Positions 8,711 through 18,110 of a stretch of DNA of 43,203 nucleotides are shown here, piece after piece. This DNA is from Pseudomonadota bacterium. GTDB lineage: Bacteria > Pseudomonadota > Alphaproteobacteria > Micropepsales > Micropepsaceae. Made by a program: the position numbers and the translations under genes. The stretch's first letter is position 1, and every line of letters starts with the position of its first letter. Location of the stretch: assembly GCA_016201105.1 (NCBI GenBank), contig JACQDN010000050.1, positions 1 through 43,203 of the forward strand, given 5' to 3'. The notes beneath the pieces are model-generated. The model did not search any database. It was not told the DNA's origin and worked only from the letters and a program-made list of their open reading frames with translations.

Positions 8711-8748
8711 GAAGGGTCGTCCGCAAGGACGGCCCTTCTTTGTTTTTT
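8711..8748 (+). terminator. intrinsic terminator of the small-ORF unit
   Basis: GAAGGGTCGTCC and GGACGGCCCTTC form a 12-pair stem (one G-T pair) around a GCAA tetraloop, directly followed by a T-rich run (TTTGTTTTTT). One of the best terminators in the window. Confidence 0.9.
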
Positions 8749-8753
8749 GGTGG

Positions 8754-8886
8754 TCATCTCCCCTTCGTGGGGAGGTCGAAATTTGCAGAGCAAATTTCGG
8801 GTGAGGGGAAGCCTCGCCACTTCCCCTCACCCGAAAAATCCTTCGCTGCGCTCCGAATTTTTCGACCTCTCCACAAGGGAGAGGTG
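8754..8886. repeat. intergenic palindromic repeat (family A)
   Basis: Outer arms TCATCTCCCCTTCGTGGGGA and the complementary end near 8866-8886; inner arms GGGTGAGGGGAAG / CTTCCCCTCACCC. It directly follows the terminator at 8711-8748 and precedes the M13 peptidase promoter region. Confidence 0.8.
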
Positions 8887-9023
8887 ATGAACCGCGCTAG
8901 TATTTCGATCCTCGCGACCAAGTGATCGGCTGCGCACGGGCCGGAGGCGCGCCGCGCAGGGGGTTATGCTAGGAACACGGCCGGAAATTCGAATTCCAAT
9001 AAGAACAAGTCCGGGGGGAAATC

Positions 9024-11093
9024 ATGCGCGTCATCAGCACTTCGCTCGCGGCTATCGCAGCCGTGGCCCTCGCGGCCTGCATGGGCGCGCAGGCGAGCAA
9101 GCCGGCGCCGGTTGCGGAAATCCACAGCATCGACGTAACCGGAATGGACACATCCATCGCGCCCGGCGACGACTTCAATGCTTACGCCAACGGCAACTGG
9201 ATCAAGGCCACGGAGATTCCAGCCGACCAGAGCAGCTGGGGTGCTTTCGCGATTCTGCGCGACGAAGCCGCCGCGCGCACGCTGACCCTGATTGAAGCGG
9301 CCGCCAAATCGAATGCGCCCGACGGCAGCGAAGCGCAGAAGGTCGGCGACTATTACGCGAGCTACATGGACGAGACCGCTATCGAAGCCAAAGGCCTCGC
9401 GCCGCTTCAGCCGCAGCTCGCCGCGATCGCGGCCATCAAGGATGGAAAGTCGCTCGCACGCGCCCTCGGCGCGTCGGTGCGCGCCGACGTCGACCCGCTC
9501 AACAACACCAATTTCTATACCGAGAACTTGTTCGGGCTCTGGACCTCGCCGGGCCTCGAAGATTCCGCCGTTTACACGCCTTATCTTCTGCAAGGCGGCC
9601 TCGGCATGCCGGACCGCGAATATTATCTCGCCTCCAGCACCAAGATGGCGGCCAACCGCGACGCCTATAAAGCCCATGTCGCGGCGGTTCTGAAGCTCGC
9701 CAATATGGCCGACGCCGATGCCAGGGCCGCGCGCGTTCTCGCGCTCGAAACCGAAATCGCGAAGGCCCATGTCAGCCGTGCCGATTCCGAAGACGTGCTG
9801 AAAGCGAACAATCCCTGGAAGCGGGAAGATTTTGCCAAGAAGGCGCCTGGGCTCGACTGGACCGCGTTCTTCGCCGGCGCCGATCTATCCCATCAGCCGA
9901 ACTTCATCGTCTGGCAGCCGGGCGCGGTTTCCGGAATCGCAGAAGTCGTGAAGGCGACACCGATCGCGACCTGGAAGGATTATCTGACTTTTCATCTGCT
10001 CAACCACTATTCGTCCGTTCTGCCAAAGGCTTTTGTCGACGAACGATTCGCGTTCTACGGCAGAGTGCTTTCCGGAACGCCGCAGCTGCAGGATCGCTGG
10101 AAGCGCGCGGTTGCCTACACCAATGTGGCGCTGGGCGATGCCGTGGGCCAACTCTACGCGCAACGCTACTTCCCGCCGGAAGCCAAGGCCGCCGCGCAAG
10201 CCATGGTCGCCAATATCAAGTCCGCGTTTGCCAAGCGCATCGATGCGCTCGACTGGATGTCGCCCGCGACCAAAGCGCAGGCCAAGGAGAAAGTCGCGAC
10301 TCTTTATGTAGGCATCGGTTACCCCGACAAGTGGACAGACTATTCCGCGCTCGCCATCGCCAACGGCGACGCATATGGAAACGCCCGGCGTGCCGAACTG
10401 TTCGAATACAACCGCCAGATCGCGCGACTGGGAAAAGCGGTCGACCGCACTCAGTGGTCGATGACGCCGCAAACCGTGAACGCGGTAAACCTGCCGCTAC
10501 AAAATGCACTCAACTTCCCCGCCGCCATCCTGGAAAAGCCGTTTTTCGACGCGAAAGCCGATCCTGCCTTCAACTATGGCGCCATCGGCGCGGTGATCGG
10601 CCATGAGATCAGCCACAGCTTCGACGATCAGGGCAGCCAGTTCGATGCACAAGGACGGTTGCACAATTGGTGGACGCCGCAGGATTTCGCACACTTCAAG
10701 GCGTCAGCCGCGCAGCTGGCGGCGCAGTACGACGCCTATGCGCCGTTTTCCGACGCACATGTGAACGGCCAGCAAACCTTGGGCGAGAACATCGCCGATG
10801 TGGCGGGGCTTTCGGCGTCTTATGACGGCTGGGTCGCTTCGCTGGCGGGAAATCCGGAGCCGACAATCCAGGGCTTCACCGGCAAGCAGATCTTCTTCCT
10901 GGCTTACGCGCAGACCCGCCGGGTGAAGACGCGCGAACCGGCGTTGCGCCAGCAATTGCTCACCGACGGCCACGCACCGGCGCAATATCGCGCGCAGGCG
11001 GTGCGCAATATCGACGGCTGGTACGACGCCTTCGGCGCCAAACCGGGACAATCGCTCTATCTCGGCCCCAACGATCGCGTCAGGGTGTGGTAG
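9024..11093 (+). CDS. M13 family zinc metallopeptidase lipoprotein (PepO/neprilysin-like)
   Basis: The 689-aa protein has an N-terminal lipoprotein signal with a lipobox at LAAC (Cys19), so it should be anchored in the envelope facing the periplasm. The catalytic zinc site is complete: HEISH with H527, E528 and H531, and the third ligand E588 in ENIAD. The upstream substrate-binding segment NAVNLPLQNALNFPAAIL is the usual M13 sequence. Length is close to the 670-700 aa expected for bacterial PepO. M13 enzymes cut oligopeptides. A G-rich ribosome site (GGGGGGAAATC) precedes the ATG. It is followed by a small lipoprotein gene in the same direction. Confidence 0.93.
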   Translation: MRVISTSLAAIAAVALAACMGAQASKPAPVAEIHSIDVTGMDTSIAPGDDFNAYANGNWIKATEIPADQSSWGAFAILRDEAAARTLTLIEAAAKSNAPDGSEAQKVGDYYASYMDETAIEAKGLAPLQPQLAAIAAIKDGKSLARALGASVRADVDPLNNTNFYTENLFGLWTSPGLEDSAVYTPYLLQGGLGMPDREYYLASSTKMAANRDAYKAHVAAVLKLANMADADARAARVLALETEIAKAHVSRADSEDVLKANNPWKREDFAKKAPGLDWTAFFAGADLSHQPNFIVWQPGAVSGIAEVVKATPIATWKDYLTFHLLNHYSSVLPKAFVDERFAFYGRVLSGTPQLQDRWKRAVAYTNVALGDAVGQLYAQRYFPPEAKAAAQAMVANIKSAFAKRIDALDWMSPATKAQAKEKVATLYVGIGYPDKWTDYSALAIANGDAYGNARRAELFEYNRQIARLGKAVDRTQWSMTPQTVNAVNLPLQNALNFPAAILEKPFFDAKADPAFNYGAIGAVIGHEISHSFDDQGSQFDAQGRLHNWWTPQDFAHFKASAAQLAAQYDAYAPFSDAHVNGQQTLGENIADVAGLSASYDGWVASLAGNPEPTIQGFTGKQIFFLAYAQTRRVKTREPALRQQLLTDGHAPAQYRAQAVRNIDGWYDAFGAKPGQSLYLGPNDRVRVW

Positions 11094-11165
11094 CCGCCGG
11101 GGCTTGCCTCGGCGCCGGGCTTAAGCGAGCCTTGCTCCGGAAAGCCGGTTCCAGGGGAGACATTC

Positions 11166-11669
11166 ATGCGTGTTGCAACCATTGCACTGATGACGACGAT
11201 GGCGTTCGCCATCGCAGCCTGCGATCAAAAGCCCGACAAGAACAAGGAAGTCACCATCGATACCGGCAGTGGAAAAGTGACCATGACCGGCAACAGCAAT
11301 GAAGGGAAGATGACGATCCGCGGCAACGACGGAAAGTCGGTCGTCGAATTCAACACCGACAATGCCAAGCTGCCGTCGTTCATACCCGCCTATCCCGGCG
11401 CCAAGATTGCGACCACCATGACCGGCACCGACGGCAACGGCTCGGGCGGCATGGTCGCGTTCACCACCTCCGATTCGCCGCAAACCGTGCTGGCTTTCTA
11501 CAAGCAGAGAGTCCTCGGCGGCGGCATGAAGGAAGCGGTCACCGTCAACAGCGGCAACACGACGATGTGGTCCGCCAACGACGAAGCCAGCAAGCGCGGC
11601 GTGCAAGTCACCGCGACGAAAGCAGACGACGGCAAGACGACGGCGCAAGTCGTCTGGTCGGGGAAGTAG
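11166..11669 (+). CDS. small lipoprotein of unknown function
   Basis: The 167-aa product has a lipoprotein signal ending in AIAAC (Cys19) and no recognised enzymatic domain. The mature part is rich in Thr, Asp, Gly and Lys. It begins with a short stretch of alternating polar/hydrophobic residues that looks like beta strands, followed by a domain with PSFIPAYPGAK and SPQTVLAFYKQRV. The latter resembles periplasmic domains often seen in small alphaproteobacterial lipoproteins, but I cannot name it. AGGGGAGA precedes the ATG. It lies 72 bases after the M13 peptidase and is possibly cotranscribed with it. A palindromic repeat follows. Confidence 0.75.
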   Translation: MRVATIALMTTMAFAIAACDQKPDKNKEVTIDTGSGKVTMTGNSNEGKMTIRGNDGKSVVEFNTDNAKLPSFIPAYPGAKIATTMTGTDGNGSGGMVAFTTSDSPQTVLAFYKQRVLGGGMKEAVTVNSGNTTMWSANDEASKRGVQVTATKADDGKTTAQVVWSGK

Positions 11670-11678
11670 CGTCATTCG

Positions 11679-11857
11679 CTTCCTCCCCCGCCGTTGCGGG
11701 GGAGGTGTCAGACGCGCGCGACAGCGCGCGAATGACGGAGGGGGTGACGACAGCAGAAAAATTAGATCGCGATTGACTGTTGAATTTCCCGCCACCCCCT
11801 CCGCTTCGCTCGCGAAGTGCTCGTTCAGCACCTCCCCCGCAACGGCGGGGGAGGAAG
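11679..11857. repeat. intergenic palindromic repeat (family B)
   Basis: Outer arms CTTCCTCCCCCGCCGTTGCG and its near-complement at 11830-11857, each arm itself a hairpin; inner arms GACGGAGGGGGTG / CACCCCCTCCGC and TTTCCCGCC lie inside. Same design as the units at 37046 and 38652. It fills the gap between the convergent lipoprotein and aldo/keto reductase genes. Confidence 0.85.
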
Positions 11858-11858
11858 T

Positions 11859-12830
11859 TCAGGTGCGCAGCCCAAGTGCATCAATCTTGGCCACTCGCTC
11901 CGGCTCCAGCGCTCCGCGCGCTTCGGCGTCGACGCATTGTTTGAGCTCTTCGCGGTTCTTCACGCCCAGGATGAGCGCATCCACGCCCTCCATGCCGAGC
12001 GCATAGCGATGGGCGACGGCGGCGGGATCTTCGCCCCATTGTTCGCAGAGAGCGCGGAACGGTGCGGCGCGGTCGAAATCGCGCGTCTCGGGGTGATTGG
12101 GCGACATGTCGCGATCGATTCTCCTGGTGAGCGCACCCGCTTGTACCGCGCGAATGCCGAGCACGCCGACGCCGTTTTCCTTCGCCGCCGCGATAATGTC
12201 GCGCGGACGCGCGCTTTCCGCGTAGTTGCGCAAACCTCCGGCGCTGTCGAGCAAATTGGCGATCGCCTGCACCACCGCCGGACGTTTCTCGCCGCGAAGC
12301 GCGCGCAGGATCGTCTTGGGCACGCCGCTGCCGGTGATGCCCCAATGGCCGATCTTCCCCAGCGCCTTGAGCTTTTCCATGGTGGGAATGAAGCGCTCGG
12401 CATAGAGCGACCAGGTGGTGGCGTAGAGGTGCTGGTTCTCCGGCCGGCGCTGATAGACGTAATTGTCTTCGCAGATGTTGGTGTGCAGGAAGAAGACATC
12501 GATGAAGTCGAGCTTCATCGCCGCGAGACTTGCCTCCAGCGATTGCACCAGCGTGGATTCCACCTCCTCCGCCGGCGGCGAACCCAAGCGGCACTTGCTG
12601 GTGACCTTGACGCCCTTCGGCAGCTTGCCGCCGAAGGTCTCGCCGATGATCGCTTCGCAATTGCGGTAGAGCGGCGCGGTATCGAGAACGTCGATGCCGC
12701 TTTCCAGCGCGAGCAGGATCGTCGCCTTGGCTTCGTCGCGGCTGGTCTCGCCCCAGCCCTGCCCGATGCCGCCGCCGCCGAGGATCAGACGGCTGACTTC
12801 TCCCACCGCACCAAGTTTCGCTTTTTTCAT
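11859..12830 (-). CDS. aldo/keto reductase
   Basis: This 323-aa protein is an NAD(P)-linked aldo/keto reductase with a TIM-barrel fold. Visible features are the N-terminal LGGGGIGQGWG, the catalytic Asp and Tyr in DTAPLYRN (about residues 51-58), the catalytic Lys in VTSKCRLG and the His in FFLHTN near residue 115. The architecture is closest to the D-threo-aldose 1-dehydrogenase / pyridoxal 4-dehydrogenase branch, but the substrate is not certain. I chose ATG 12830 (MKKAKLG) because GAGG lies at a suitable distance; a GTG at 12851 is also in frame. It is convergent with the lipoprotein gene. Confidence 0.87.
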   Translation of the reverse strand: MKKAKLGAVGEVSRLILGGGGIGQGWGETSRDEAKATILLALESGIDVLDTAPLYRNCEAIIGETFGGKLPKGVKVTSKCRLGSPPAEEVESTLVQSLEASLAAMKLDFIDVFFLHTNICEDNYVYQRRPENQHLYATTWSLYAERFIPTMEKLKALGKIGHWGITGSGVPKTILRALRGEKRPAVVQAIANLLDSAGGLRNYAESARPRDIIAAAKENGVGVLGIRAVQAGALTRRIDRDMSPNHPETRDFDRAAPFRALCEQWGEDPAAVAHRYALGMEGVDALILGVKNREELKQCVDAEARGALEPERVAKIDALGLRT

Positions 12831-13213
12831 CTGGATGACCTCGTTTCCCACATAAGATCTTCTCGTTTCGCGTTTGCGATTTTAGAGGCCGAGTCCGCCA
12901 GCGCAAATCGAGCTCCCGGCTGAATCATAACCCGTAATCACCTCCCCCTCGTGGGCCCCCCGTGGGCCCCTCGTGGGGAGGTGATTTCAAAAATCAAATA
13001 AACGCGGCAGTGCTGATTTCGGTCGGTTTGGTCTTGTTGCCGGATGTTGCTTTGCCGGGCATCGTGCGGGCCCTGCCGGTGTGAGAGACTTCGCTCTTAA
13101 CGCATCGTTTACCGAATCCCGGCCGGAAGACCATATCGCTCATCGAAACCGATCGTTAGCAGGACGTTCACTACATTGGCCGCTCGCTGAGCGATCGGGG
13201 AGGCCGGGCAGTC
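12831..13213. other. non-coding gap with a G/C-rich hairpin
   Basis: No convincing gene. A palindromic element CACCTCCCC...GGGGAGGTG at about 12940-12982, with repeated CGTGGGCCC inside, is a short relative of the other intergenic palindromes. The remainder should hold the promoters of the divergent aldo/keto reductase and histidine kinase genes, but I see no clear -35/-10 pair. Confidence 0.6.
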
Positions 13214-15112
13214 TTGTGCACGCCGTCTTCAAGTCCTTTGTCCGGTGCATCGCCAAGCCGCTCGCCGAAACGCGGCTATGTGCTCATTGTGGCGATGTTC
13301 CTGTCGTTCTTGAGTGTTGCGCTGGCGACGAGCTGGGGCGCGGTCGAGCTTGTCAACACCGCACGCGCCTTTGCAACCGTAGAAGGACTCTATTCCAAGG
13401 CCAGCAAATCGGCGGCGCTGGATCTCACCCGCTACGCTTACTCGCAGAAACCTTCCGACTATGACGCGTTCCGCAAAGATATCGCCGTTCCGCTCGGTGA
13501 CCGCGCGGCTCGCCTGGCGCTGACACGCAAACCAGTCGACCTCCGTGCCGCCGCCGAAGGGTTCCGGCGCGGCCAAAACCATCCTGACGACATCGACGGA
13601 ATGATTCGCCTGTTGCGCTGGTTTTCCTGGTGGCAGCCCCTCGTTGCGGCCAGCGAAGACTGGCGAAAGGCCGACGAACATGTCCTGGCTCTTGTCGCCG
13701 AGGGCGAACGCTTGCACGACGCCATTGCGAACGGATCGTTCGACAGCCGCACCCGCAATGCTTTGCTGGCGCGAATTGAATCCCGCGACGCGCTTCTCTC
13801 CAGGCGCGAATATGCCTTCTCCGCCCAAGTGGGCGATGTGGCGCGCCGGGCAACGACCCTCGCAGTCCTCACGCGCGTCGGTTTAACGGTTGTGCTGTGG
13901 GTGATTGGGATTCTCGTCGCGCTGCACCTGCTCCGCAGTCAAGCGGCGCTCAGCCGACAGCTAATGGCCAGCGAACGGCGCTTTCGCGACTATGCCGAAG
14001 TCGCCTCCGACTGGTATTGGGAAATGGATCGCAACAACCGCATCCGCTACATGTCGGAACGCATCCACGACATCGTCACTGTCCCGGCGGGTACAGCGAT
14101 CGATTTCGACGGCGTCAAGATGATCCAGGAGAGCGCTGACGATCCCCGGCAGCGCGACGAATGCTTGAAAGCGATCGAAGAGCGCCGCCCGTTCCGCGGC
14201 GTGCGCCTCAAGTTCATCGCGAAAGACGGCAGCAGCGGTTACGGGACGATCTCCGGCAAGCCAAATTTCGATTCCGACGGTGCGTTTCTCGGCTATCGCG
14301 GGATCGGGGCTGACGTCACAGCTGAGGCCATGCATGCCAGAGCCCTGAAAGGCGCCAAGGCCCGCGCCGACGCCGCCAACCGCGCCAAATCCGAATTCCT
14401 GGCAAACATGAGCCACGAGCTGCGCACGCCGCTGAACGCCATTCTGGGATTCTCCGACGTCATCGCCGGGCGCATGTTCGGCGACACCGTGCCGGAGCGC
14501 TATTGCGAATATGCCCGCGACATCCACGAATCCGGCGTGCATCTGCTCTCGATCATCAACGACATCCTCGATCTTTCGAAGATCGAAGCCGGCCACACGA
14601 TGCTGGAGGAACGCGAGGTGCCGCTCGAGCATATCCTCGCCGAGACGCGCAGATTGCTCGGCGACCGCGGCAAGGACGTCGCACTTCACATCGACGTGGC
14701 CGATCCCTCCGTGATGCTGCGTCTCGACGACCGCAAGTTCGTGCAGATTCTCGTCAATCTTCTGTCGAACGCGTTCAAGTTCACACCGGCCGGCGGCAGC
14801 GTCACGCTCTCGGCAGGTGTGTGCCCGGACGGCAGCTTCGCCGTCACCGTGCGCGACACCGGCATCGGCATCGCCGAAGCCGACCTCGAAAAAGTGCTCT
14901 CGCCCTTCGGCCAGGTGGAATCCGCCTTCAGCCGCAACCACCAGGGCACGGGGCTCGGCCTGCCGCTCGCCAAGTCTCTGGCCGAACTGCACGGCGGGAC
15001 GCTCGCGCTGGAAAGCGTGGTGGATCACGGGACGGCGGTGACGGTGACGCTGCCGGCAGAAAGAGTTGTGCTCTCGGCCCCGGTGGGGAGCGCAAGAGCA
15101 CAAGCTCAGTGA
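13214..15112 (+). CDS. membrane PAS-domain sensor histidine kinase
   Basis: The 632-aa kinase has two membrane segments (about residues 21-41 and 213-239) enclosing a periplasmic or helical sensor region, then a PAS domain (from RFRDYAEVASDWYWEMD to about residue 380), a HisKA domain with the phospho-acceptor H401 in NMSHELRTP and a HATPase_c domain (N box near LVNLLSNAFKF, G1 box DTGIGIAEAD at about residue 548, G2 box GTGLGLPL). It belongs to the PleC/DivJ-like group common in alphaproteobacteria. No response regulator is adjacent, so it is an orphan. The GTG start is uncertain but is needed to retain the first membrane segment. Its last 170 bases recur at 18364-18532. Confidence 0.9.
   Translation: MCTPSSSPLSGASPSRSPKRGYVLIVAMFLSFLSVALATSWGAVELVNTARAFATVEGLYSKASKSAALDLTRYAYSQKPSDYDAFRKDIAVPLGDRAARLALTRKPVDLRAAAEGFRRGQNHPDDIDGMIRLLRWFSWWQPLVAASEDWRKADEHVLALVAEGERLHDAIANGSFDSRTRNALLARIESRDALLSRREYAFSAQVGDVARRATTLAVLTRVGLTVVLWVIGILVALHLLRSQAALSRQLMASERRFRDYAEVASDWYWEMDRNNRIRYMSERIHDIVTVPAGTAIDFDGVKMIQESADDPRQRDECLKAIEERRPFRGVRLKFIAKDGSSGYGTISGKPNFDSDGAFLGYRGIGADVTAEAMHARALKGAKARADAANRAKSEFLANMSHELRTPLNAILGFSDVIAGRMFGDTVPERYCEYARDIHESGVHLLSIINDILDLSKIEAGHTMLEEREVPLEHILAETRRLLGDRGKDVALHIDVADPSVMLRLDDRKFVQILVNLLSNAFKFTPAGGSVTLSAGVCPDGSFAVTVRDTGIGIAEADLEKVLSPFGQVESAFSRNHQGTGLGLPLAKSLAELHGGTLALESVVDHGTAVTVTLPAERVVLSAPVGSARAQAQ
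14913..15082 (+). repeat. histidine-kinase 3' end, copy 1 of a direct repeat
   Basis: These bases (HATPase G2 box to near the stop) recur with roughly 90 percent identity by eye at 18364-18532 in the same orientation. The two copies bound the cassette at 15142-18110. Confidence 0.85.
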
Positions 15113-15141
15113 GTTCGTGGCCGGAAGCGACCCCGCATTCT

Positions 15142-16077
15142 TCAATCCGCTTCACCGACTGTGACGATGACGTTGCCCCTTTTGTGTCCTTGCTCGACGT
15201 ACTCGTGGGCTTCGACGATCCGCTCAAGCGGATACTGCCTGTCGATCACCGGCTTCAGCACTCCCTCTTCGACAAGCTTCTTGAGCCGGACGAGATGCGT
15301 ACGGCGTATGCGCGGTAGCTCATCATCTACCGAGAGGTATTTGCCCGCGGACGTCAGCGCACTCCTCAAAGCCTCTTTCATTGGCGATGTTTTTCTGCGT
15401 CCAACCGCATCGAAGACGACGTCGTAGCGCCCGAGCGCCGACGATTGCTCCTTCGTGTAGTCGAGGACCGTGTCGGCGCCAAGTGAGCGCGCCAGCTCTA
15501 TGTTCGCCGTGCTGCAAACAGCCGTTACCTCCGCGCCAAAATGCTTCGCAAGCTGAACCGCGCAGGTTCCGTTCGCGCCGGATGCGCCGTAAATGAGCAC
15601 CTTCTGGCCGCGCTTGATGTTCACCTTGCTGAGAAAATGCAAGGCCAGGAAGCCTCCGTAAGGAATGGCGGCGGCCTCGTCATAGTTCAAATTCGACGGC
15701 GCCAGCGTGAGGAGCTTGAAGTTTGCCGGCAAGCAGGTGCGCTGGGCATAACAGCCCATGCGCAACAAGGTGAACGCCCACACGCGGTCGCCCACGTGAA
15801 ACCGTTTGACCTTCCTTCCAATCTTTTCGACCTCTCCTGCCAGGACCGCGCCGAGGATCGGACGTCGCGGCTTCGTGAACCCAATCACCAGCCGCATCAT
15901 CAGCCGCACGGCGAGAGGGGCGGAGGGAATCCCGCTCCTGATGTAGCAGTCGCTCGCAGTGACAGTCGTCGCGTGGATCCTGATCAGGACGTCTTGATCC
16001 CCGGGAACAGGTTCGTCGACGTTTTGGAGCTGAAGAACTTCAGGAGGTCCATAGCGCGTGCAAACAGCCGCCTTCAT
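15142..16077 (-). CDS. NAD(P)H quinone oxidoreductase-like MDR protein
   Basis: The 311-aa protein is a zinc-independent medium-chain dehydrogenase/reductase: GroES-like N-terminal domain starting MKAAVCTRYGPPEVLQL and a Rossmann domain with GASGANGTCAVQLAKHFGA near residues 152-170. The cysteine ligands of zinc alcohol dehydrogenases are absent, which fits the quinone oxidoreductase branch. The frame is open 23 codons further upstream; I chose ATG 16077 because family proteins begin at MKA. It lies next to a DUF4386 membrane-protein gene in the same direction and near a divergent AraC regulator, so the three may form one small regulon; that is inference. Confidence 0.87.
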   Translation of the reverse strand: MKAAVCTRYGPPEVLQLQNVDEPVPGDQDVLIRIHATTVTASDCYIRSGIPSAPLAVRLMMRLVIGFTKPRRPILGAVLAGEVEKIGRKVKRFHVGDRVWAFTLLRMGCYAQRTCLPANFKLLTLAPSNLNYDEAAAIPYGGFLALHFLSKVNIKRGQKVLIYGASGANGTCAVQLAKHFGAEVTAVCSTANIELARSLGADTVLDYTKEQSSALGRYDVVFDAVGRRKTSPMKEALRSALTSAGKYLSVDDELPRIRRTHLVRLKKLVEEGVLKPVIDRQYPLERIVEAHEYVEQGHKRGNVIVTVGEAD

Positions 16078-16180
16078 TCGATTTGTTCTACGGTGCGTTG
16101 GCATGTTTTTTAGTACCGGTTCGTGAAGAACACGCGGCCGATCCAACGTTCGCTGTGCTCCAAAGTTTTCATAACCGCCA

Positions 16181-16903
16181 TCATGCTCTGGTCACCGTGC
16201 GCCACTTGGCGACGTTTACGCCTATGACGAGAAGCCATAGCAGCAACGATACCTCCGCGACTCCATCCAGTGGGAAAATAAATCCAGACACCGTGGCTGC
16301 GGTTGCAGCGGGTAGCCACAAAGAGGGTGGCCACAGGAAGGTCAGTGAAATAAGGCCCGCGCACATCCAAAAAATGCCGATAATCCGGGGCAAAAACGTC
16401 GATCGGATGATGAGCCAGCCTGTGTGAATCATGAAGAATGCAAAAAGAGGAAAGGAGATGCTGTAAACCTGGTTGTACATTTTGAAGCACAGCATCACTG
16501 CGGCCCGCACTTCATTCTGCTGGAGCACGCTAAAGAGATGACTGTCCTTGACGAGGACCAGGGGCGCGAGCTGAAAGATCCCGCCGAACAGCTGGACGAT
16601 GCAGCCCGCCAGCCCGCAGAACGCCGCAACCAAGGCGGCGCGCGGACCGACCGGGCTGAATAGGTGAAAGAAGAGAGCCGTCAGAGCCAGATAGAACACG
16701 TTTCCCACGAGCCCGAGCGAAACACCCAACTGATACAAGCGCTGGTTCGCCAAAATATTATCGGCTGTCGCGGCGGCGTCGGTCGACAGCACAAGGTCCT
16801 TGAGCGCGAAGCCGCCCGCAACCGACGACAAAAAGTAGAGCAGGTAGACAAAGCCGATCAGCCGCGCTCTGGGATAGGAAGTTTCCATCGCCTGTTCCAC
16901 CAT
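16181..16903 (-). CDS. DUF4386 family membrane protein
   Basis: A 240-aa integral membrane protein with about six predicted transmembrane segments, opening with ARLIGFVYLLYFLSSVAGGFA and ending in a hydrophobic LLLWLLVIGVN segment, the layout of DUF4386 proteins. No function is established for the family. An internal ATG at 16888 (METSYPR) is an alternative start. The gene is divergent from the AraC-type regulator at 17061, 157 bases away; DUF4386 genes are often found beside such regulators. It probably shares a transcript with the oxidoreductase at 15142. Confidence 0.82.
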   Translation of the reverse strand: MVEQAMETSYPRARLIGFVYLLYFLSSVAGGFALKDLVLSTDAAATADNILANQRLYQLGVSLGLVGNVFYLALTALFFHLFSPVGPRAALVAAFCGLAGCIVQLFGGIFQLAPLVLVKDSHLFSVLQQNEVRAAVMLCFKMYNQVYSISFPLFAFFMIHTGWLIIRSTFLPRIIGIFWMCAGLISLTFLWPPSLWLPAATAATVSGFIFPLDGVAEVSLLLWLLVIGVNVAKWRTVTRA

Positions 16904-17060
16904 CTCCCCAAGAGTGTCCCCTCGAGAGGCACGCCGAATTGCGTGACGGGATCGCGTTGACCGTGCACCAGCTGAATTCTAACTTATCGAGGGCGGCGAC
17001 ATTGGCCATGATGCAAGGCAACAAGAAACATGATCGTAGGTAACGCGGAGAAGCGCAGGC

Positions 17061-18110
17061 GTGCGTGAGCCCACAATATCGGCTGGGTTTGCGCGAGCGT
17101 TGATGGAACTCGCGATCAAGAAAGGTGCAAACGCCGAGGAGTTGGCGGCGCGCTCCCGTATCCACCCCGAGTCTTTGCTGGACCAGGACAACCGTATCCC
17201 GTTTGCGAAGTTCAAAGCGCTCATGCGCGCCGGAAAAGAGCTGACAGGCGATCCCGCGCTCGCGCTTCATTTCGGCGAAGCCTACAACATTGCCGAACTT
17301 TCGATCGCCGGCTTGATCGGGCAGACATGCGAGACGATGGTGGAGGCCTTTGCGCAGCTAGGTCGCTATCAGCGGCTCGCTGCCGACTTCGATGTCGACG
17401 ATTCGAGTGGTGAGCGTTTCATGCTTGTGCGCGAGCACGGCGAAATCTGGCTTGTCGACACACGCAAGGACCCGAATGAGTTCCCTGAAATCACCGAATC
17501 CTCCTTTGCCCGCACAGCATCCGCAGCGCGCGCGCTGCAGGATGGAACGCGCATTTTGAAAGCGATTCATTTCACCCATCCCGAGCCCAGCTACCGCGCG
17601 GAATATGATCGGGTCTTTCAGCTACCTCTCACCTTCGAAAGCGAAAGGAATGCGCTGCTGCTGACAGACGCGTCGTTTCTGGCACTCAAATTTCCCAATC
17701 CGTCGCGCTACGCATTCGGCGTTCTCAGCGAGCGTGCGGAAGCATTGCTGGAGCAGCTGAAGAGCTCCAAGACGACCAGGGGCCGCGTCGAGGGCCTGTT
17801 GGTGCCAATCCTTCACGTTGGCGACGCGAGCATCGAGACTGTCGCCACCAAGATGGGCCTCAGTCGTCAGACGATTTATCGAAATTTGAAGGCTGAAGGC
17901 ACCAGCTTCGAGAAAGTACTTGATGAATTGCGACATAAGATGTCGCTCAACTATTTGAGCAACAAGAAAGTCTCGGTGAATGAGACGGCATACCTCGTCG
18001 GATTCTCTGAGCCCGCCGCATTCAGCCGCGCCTTCAAGCGCTGGACAGGCAAGAGCCCGCGCGAGATGCGCGCCTTGAAGATCGATGATGAGCGGATTGA
18101 GGCATCTTAG
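17061..18110 (+). CDS. AraC family regulator with arabinose-binding-like domain
   Basis: The 349-aa protein has the OruR/ArgR-type architecture: an N-terminal Arabinose_bd domain (about residues 15-200, with ALHFGEAYNIAELSIAGLIGQ) and a C-terminal HTH_18 DNA-binding domain (about residues 250-340) with SIETVATKMGLSRQTIYRNLK and the closing AraC signature GFSEPAAFSRAFKRWTGKSP. It probably controls the divergent DUF4386/oxidoreductase pair. The start is a GTG codon; no strong ribosome site is visible, so the start is only the most likely one. The ligand is unknown. Confidence 0.9.
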   Translation: MREPTISAGFARALMELAIKKGANAEELAARSRIHPESLLDQDNRIPFAKFKALMRAGKELTGDPALALHFGEAYNIAELSIAGLIGQTCETMVEAFAQLGRYQRLAADFDVDDSSGERFMLVREHGEIWLVDTRKDPNEFPEITESSFARTASAARALQDGTRILKAIHFTHPEPSYRAEYDRVFQLPLTFESERNALLLTDASFLALKFPNPSRYAFGVLSERAEALLEQLKSSKTTRGRVEGLLVPILHVGDASIETVATKMGLSRQTIYRNLKAEGTSFEKVLDELRHKMSLNYLSNKKVSVNETAYLVGFSEPAAFSRAFKRWTGKSPREMRALKIDDERIEAS

